NCBI RefSeq assembly: GCF_003130795.1
Contig: NZ_CP029353.1
Location: forward strand, 186,001 to 250,000
Reading direction: 5' to 3'
Length of the DNA: 64,000 bases
DNA from: Azospirillum thermophilum
GTDB taxonomy: Bacteria; Pseudomonadota; Alphaproteobacteria; Azospirillales; Azospirillaceae
The notes under the pieces are model-generated. The model did not search any database, was not told where the DNA came from, and saw only the letters and a program-made list of their open reading frames with translations. The first letter of the stretch is position 1; each line of letters starts with the position of its first letter. Shown piece by piece: positions 61,148 through 64,000 of the stretch. Made by a program: the position numbers and the translations under genes.

Positions 61148-61938
61148 CCGGCCCCGCGCAGCGGGCCGCCGAGCGACCCCGAGATCCCCGCCCGCGGCAG
61201 GGCCGCCCCGGCGCCGCCCGGCCCGGCCCCGCCCCGTCCGGCGATGGTCGGAACGGCCGGGTTGGCCAGCCAGCGGAAACGCAGGCCGTCCGGCGGGACG
61301 CCGCGCTTGCCGATCCCGCCGCCCCACAGCCCGCGCCCGCGCGGCACCACCGGCAGAAGCCGGATCTTGCGCCCGACGATGGCGAGCCGGCGGCGCCAGT
61401 GCGCGACCGACTGGGCGGAGGTGCCGACCCGCCGGGCGATCTCCTGGTCGGAGAGCAGGGCACTGCCGGGATCCTGCAGATGGTCGAGGATGGCGCGCCG
61501 CTTGTCGGCGCTGCTGTGGCGGGAATGCTTGCGCTCCAGCGCCTTGCCCATGTCCCACAGCTTGTCGGCGGTCTCGCGCGCCAGCTTGCGCCAGCGCCGC
61601 GCCTCGTCGCGGTGACGTTCCATCTCGCCGACCGTGCGGTCGAGCTGCCGCTTCAGCCCGGCCACCTCGCGCTCCAGGTCGCGCACCTGACGGCGCAGGC
61701 CGTCCACCAGTTCGCCGGGCGGCGGGGGAGGGCTGGGCGGCGCCTGCTCCGCCGGCGACGCGGCGGGGCCGGGCGGCGGGTCCGGCGCACGGGCGGGACG
61801 GGCACCTTCGGCGAGGTCGCGGAAGGACAGCCCGGCGCGCGACAGCATGATGCGCGCAGCCCGCAGGGCGGACAGCGCTTCGCCCTGGTGGTCCGACTCG
61901 GCCATGGCGAGGACTTTGGCGAGCTTGTCTGGATCCAT
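61129..61938 (-). CDS. Hypothetical coiled-coil / HTH protein with DUF2786-like start
   Basis: 269 residues. The N-terminal part (KLAKVLAMAESDHQGEALSALRAARIML, in pieces, then LSRAGLSFRDLA) resembles the DUF2786 region of plasmid and phage proteins. A Pro-rich linker, a long coiled coil (about residues 80-140), a homeodomain-like HTH (SDQEIARRVGTSAQSVAHWR) and a Gly-rich tail follow. It may be a DNA-binding regulator. The start at 61938 was chosen over an upstream ATG because conserved sequence begins there. Confidence 0.6.
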   Translation of the reverse strand: MDPDKLAKVLAMAESDHQGEALSALRAARIMLSRAGLSFRDLAEGARPARAPDPPPGPAASPAEQAPPSPPPPPGELVDGLRRQVRDLEREVAGLKRQLDRTVGEMERHRDEARRWRKLARETADKLWDMGKALERKHSRHSSADKRRAILDHLQDPGSALLSDQEIARRVGTSAQSVAHWRRRLAIVGRKIRLLPVVPRGRGLWGGGIGKRGVPPDGLRFRWLANPAVPTIAGRGGAGPGGAGAALPRAGISGSLGGPLRGAGQGTRR

Positions 61939-62330
61939 CCGTCGGTGGCTGCTTCCGGAGCCGTTATCTGGAGCCGCCGTCAGGGGGCGCTGCGATTCGG
62001 CCGTGACCTTACCACATCCCGTTGGTGGCGGCACCTCCACATATTGAGGGTTGATCCGGACGATCAGCTTCCCTCTGAAGAGACCGCCGCGGACTCGCCT
62101 TCCGGTGGAGACGGAAGGCGGACGGCAACCCGCGGGCTGCCGGGCGACCGGCCGCGAAACTCCGAAGGTACCCGGCGGGCCGCCGGTCGGGCAGGGCCGC
62201 CGGGGGCCGGGCCGGGGGTGGTCCCCGCGCCGGCCGGTCTCGCGGCTTTCAGGACACGGGCAGTGGCGATTCGCCTCCCGTCCTGCATTGTCACAGTGCC
62301 CTCTTGTGACAATTCTGGTACAAGGACCCG
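61939..62330. promoter_or_regulatory. 392-bp spacer before the DUF882 gene with a 9-bp inverted repeat
   Basis: No gene is seen. ATTGTCACA (62287-62295) and TGTGACAAT (62305-62313) form a perfect dyad with 9-bp spacer, 18 bp before one possible start of the DUF882 gene. It is a candidate operator of an unknown regulator; half-sites are ordered opposite to the CRP site. Confidence 0.5.
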
Positions 62331-62360
62331 ATGCAACCGCGTTGGGGGACGGGGGTGTCG

Positions 62361-63236
62361 ATGCGGGGGTCGCTGCGTGCCGTCTTTGCCTGCCTGCTCG
62401 CAGCGATCGCGCTGGCGGGATGCGCTTCCACCCCTGGGACCGGCGGGCTCGGCGACGGTCCGCGCTCCGTCGTCCTGACCCATCCCGGCAGCGGAGAGAT
62501 GGTATCCGTCACCTACTGGCGCCCCGGCGGCTATGACGCCGATGCGTTGCGCCAGATCTCCATGCTGTTCCGCGACCGCCGCACCGGAGAGGTGGTGCCG
62601 GTCGACCCCGCGCTGATCGACATGCTGGTGGAGCTTCGCCAGCGCTGCGGCGCCGCCTCCGACATGCCGATCCGCGTGACCTCCGGCTACCGCTCGGCCG
62701 CCACCAATGCGGCGCTGGCCCGCAGCAACGGCAATGTGGCGGAGAACTCCTACCATATGCGCGGCCAGGCGGCCGACTTCTCCATCCCCGGCGTCGCCCC
62801 CTCCTGCCTGGGCGAGGCGGCGGCGGAGATGCGGCGCGGCGGCTATGCCGTCTATCCGCACACCGGCCATGTCCATGTCGATACCGGCCCCTTCCGCACC
62901 TGGACGCCGAAGGGCGGGGAGCCGCGCACCAGCCCCGCCATCCTGGAGGCGAAGGCCTCGCCACGGCCGAAGCCCGCCGCCGCCCCGCCGGTCCAGGTCG
63001 CCGACGTCCCCGCTCCAGCTCCCGAGCCCGCCCCGCCGCCGGCCCGCCAGGCGGCCGCCGCCGTTCCGGCCGCCGGTGCCGCCGCCAAGACGAAACCGGC
63101 CGAGCCGCCGCGCACCGGCACCGTCCGCGCGCCCGCACCGCCGCCGGACCTGACGCGCGTGCGCTATGTGCTGGCCCAGTTGAAGCAGCAGCCGGCCCCC
63201 GCCCCGCGCGGCACGAAGGACGGCGTGAAGCCGTGA
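62361..63236 (+). CDS. DUF882 / peptidase M15-like lipoprotein
   Basis: 291 residues: signal peptide and lipobox LAGC, then a DUF882 (YcbK/M15A-like) metal-binding domain with VTSGYRSAATNAALARSNG, NSYHMRGQAADF (metal His/Asp) and HTGHVHVDTGPFRTW, then a Pro/Ala tail. It probably cleaves peptidoglycan peptides or binds them at the outer membrane. The ATG at 62361 (GGGGG upstream) is preferred over 62331, which lies just after the dyad. Confidence 0.85.
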   Translation: MRGSLRAVFACLLAAIALAGCASTPGTGGLGDGPRSVVLTHPGSGEMVSVTYWRPGGYDADALRQISMLFRDRRTGEVVPVDPALIDMLVELRQRCGAASDMPIRVTSGYRSAATNAALARSNGNVAENSYHMRGQAADFSIPGVAPSCLGEAAAEMRRGGYAVYPHTGHVHVDTGPFRTWTPKGGEPRTSPAILEAKASPRPKPAAAPPVQVADVPAPAPEPAPPPARQAAAAVPAAGAAAKTKPAEPPRTGTVRAPAPPPDLTRVRYVLAQLKQQPAPAPRGTKDGVKP

Positions 63237-63237
63237 C

Positions 63238-63263
63238 CGGGCGGGCCCGGCCGGGCTTTTTCC
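63238..63263 (+). terminator. Possible intrinsic terminator after the DUF882 gene
   Basis: The GC-rich palindrome GCCCGGCCGGGC (63245-63256) is followed by TTTTT. The stem is short, so the call is tentative. Confidence 0.4.
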
Positions 63264-63336
63264 ATTGCGTCAGGTGGGGTTCGCGTCCATAAGTAGTATT
63301 ACCTGATGACGCTGGTATGCAGCCGTGGCGACCATA

Positions 63337-64000
63337 TCGGACACTACCCCATCTGACGGTTGTGAGTTGGCCGATGCGGTGACCTCGCGGCCGGCATCGC
63401 CCCCCTCGTTGCCTCCTTCTCCATCCCTGTCCACAATGTCCGCTGGTCCGCCGGGCGGCGCGCAGCTCGGCGACGTGCTGGACCGGATCCCGGTCGGCGT
63501 GCTGATCCATCGCGAGACGGGCATCGTCTACGCCAACCAGGAGGGCGCGCAGCTCCTCGTCGGGCCGGGGCGGTCGCCGCTCGGCCGCAACCTGCTGGAG
63601 TTCGTGGAGCCGGCGGAGCGCGCCGCCCTGGAGACCGCCTTCCTCGACTGCCTGCATGGCGGCGTTCCGGTGCGGACGATGGACGTCACGCTGCTCGGAC
63701 CGGGGGCGGGACCGGACGGCCACCCCATCCGCACGCAGGTCAGCATGGCGCCCCTGCCGTGGGATGGGCCGGCCGTCGCCTATGTCGTCGTGACCGACGT
63801 CACCACCCTGAAGGAGAACGAGGACCGGCTGCAGGTGCTGGCGATCACCGACCCGCTGACCGGCCTGTTCAACCGCCGCCACTTCATGGAGCTGGCGGAA
63901 AGCGAGCTGAACCGCTCGCGCCGCTATGGCGGTCAGGTCAGCCTGCTGTCGGTCGACATCGACCACTTCAAGCACATCAACGACGCCTTCGGCCACGCCA
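63337..64000 (+). CDS. PAS-GGDEF diguanylate cyclase, 3' end beyond window
   Basis: The frame is open to the window end. A PAS domain (VLDRIPVGVLIHRETGIVYANQ, and TDVTTLKENEDRL) is followed by the GGDEF start TDPLTGLFNRRHFMELAESE and LLSVDIDHFKHINDAFGHA, with the metal Asp; the GGDEF motif itself is off the window. It would make cyclic di-GMP. The start is uncertain: GTG at 63337 and ATG at 63436 are both in frame. Confidence 0.8.

Noticed and set aside
62288..62312. CRP/FNR-type site before the DUF882 gene
   Set aside because: Half-sites are ordered TCACA...TGTGA with a 9-bp spacer, the reverse of the CRP arrangement, and do not match the FNR site.

Overview
The window is about 64 kb of GC-rich chromosome from an alphaproteobacterium of the Rhodospirillales, most likely Azospirillum or a close relative. 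The basis is protein character (GlnD, Irr, PpsR, DUF3576, the fxsA/secB/tim44/mltA set, a phasin, a SAM-II riboswitch before metZ) and gene order. No tRNA, rRNA, insertion sequence, prophage or CRISPR array was seen. This is a core, origin-proximal region and not an accessory island.

The main landmark is a probable chromosome replication origin at 31720-32084. It lies between hemE and ppsR, the classical alphaproteobacterial oriC location, and holds at least six DnaA-box-like 9-mers, an AT-rich stretch and a 12-bp palindrome. Four ParB-binding parS palindromes lie at 16073, 34146, 41518 and 43510, three of them inside coding sequence, and parA-parB follows at 44145-45849. The window therefore carries both the origin and the centromere-like partition locus.

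Left of the origin: partial glnD; a hybrid histidine kinase; murJ; SAM-II riboswitch and metZ; a phasin with a PhaR-type site; L-lactate dehydrogenase; an acyl-CoA synthetase/GNAT fusion; a Uma2 protein; a D-2-hydroxyacid dehydrogenase; SH3 and DUF2239 proteins; an iron/peroxide cluster (irr, rubrerythrin, GlpC/HdrD-like Fe-S protein, DUF3501); nitronate monooxygenase-like protein; glycerophosphodiesterase; a KamA-type radical SAM enzyme; TspO; tim44-mltA diverging from fxsA-secB; then rho, hemJ, hemH and hemE reading away from the origin.

Right of the origin: ppsR-maf-aroE-coaE-dnaQ in one tight block; quinone oxidoreductase, ogt and a DUF255 thioredoxin-fold protein on the other strand; DUF6489 with a [2Fe-2S] ferredoxin; mnmE-mnmG-rsmG-parA-parB; a phytase-like secreted protein behind a three-repeat Pho box; the DUF3576-leuS-lptE-holA operon; two paralogous porins in tandem; yggS, an L,D-transpeptidase-like protein and an Ala-rich hypothetical protein; ribA; an OmpR-type regulator; a coiled-coil/HTH protein; a DUF882 (M15-like) lipoprotein; and the start of a PAS-GGDEF cyclase cut by the window end.

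Quality caveat: six otherwise well-conserved genes (Fe-S protein, nitronate monooxygenase, DUF255 protein, mnmG, parA, yggS) are broken by nine frameshifts. Each is repaired by adding one base at or next to a short homopolymer, nearly always G or C. The affected genes include normally essential ones, so these look like base undercalls in the source sequence and not real pseudogenes.
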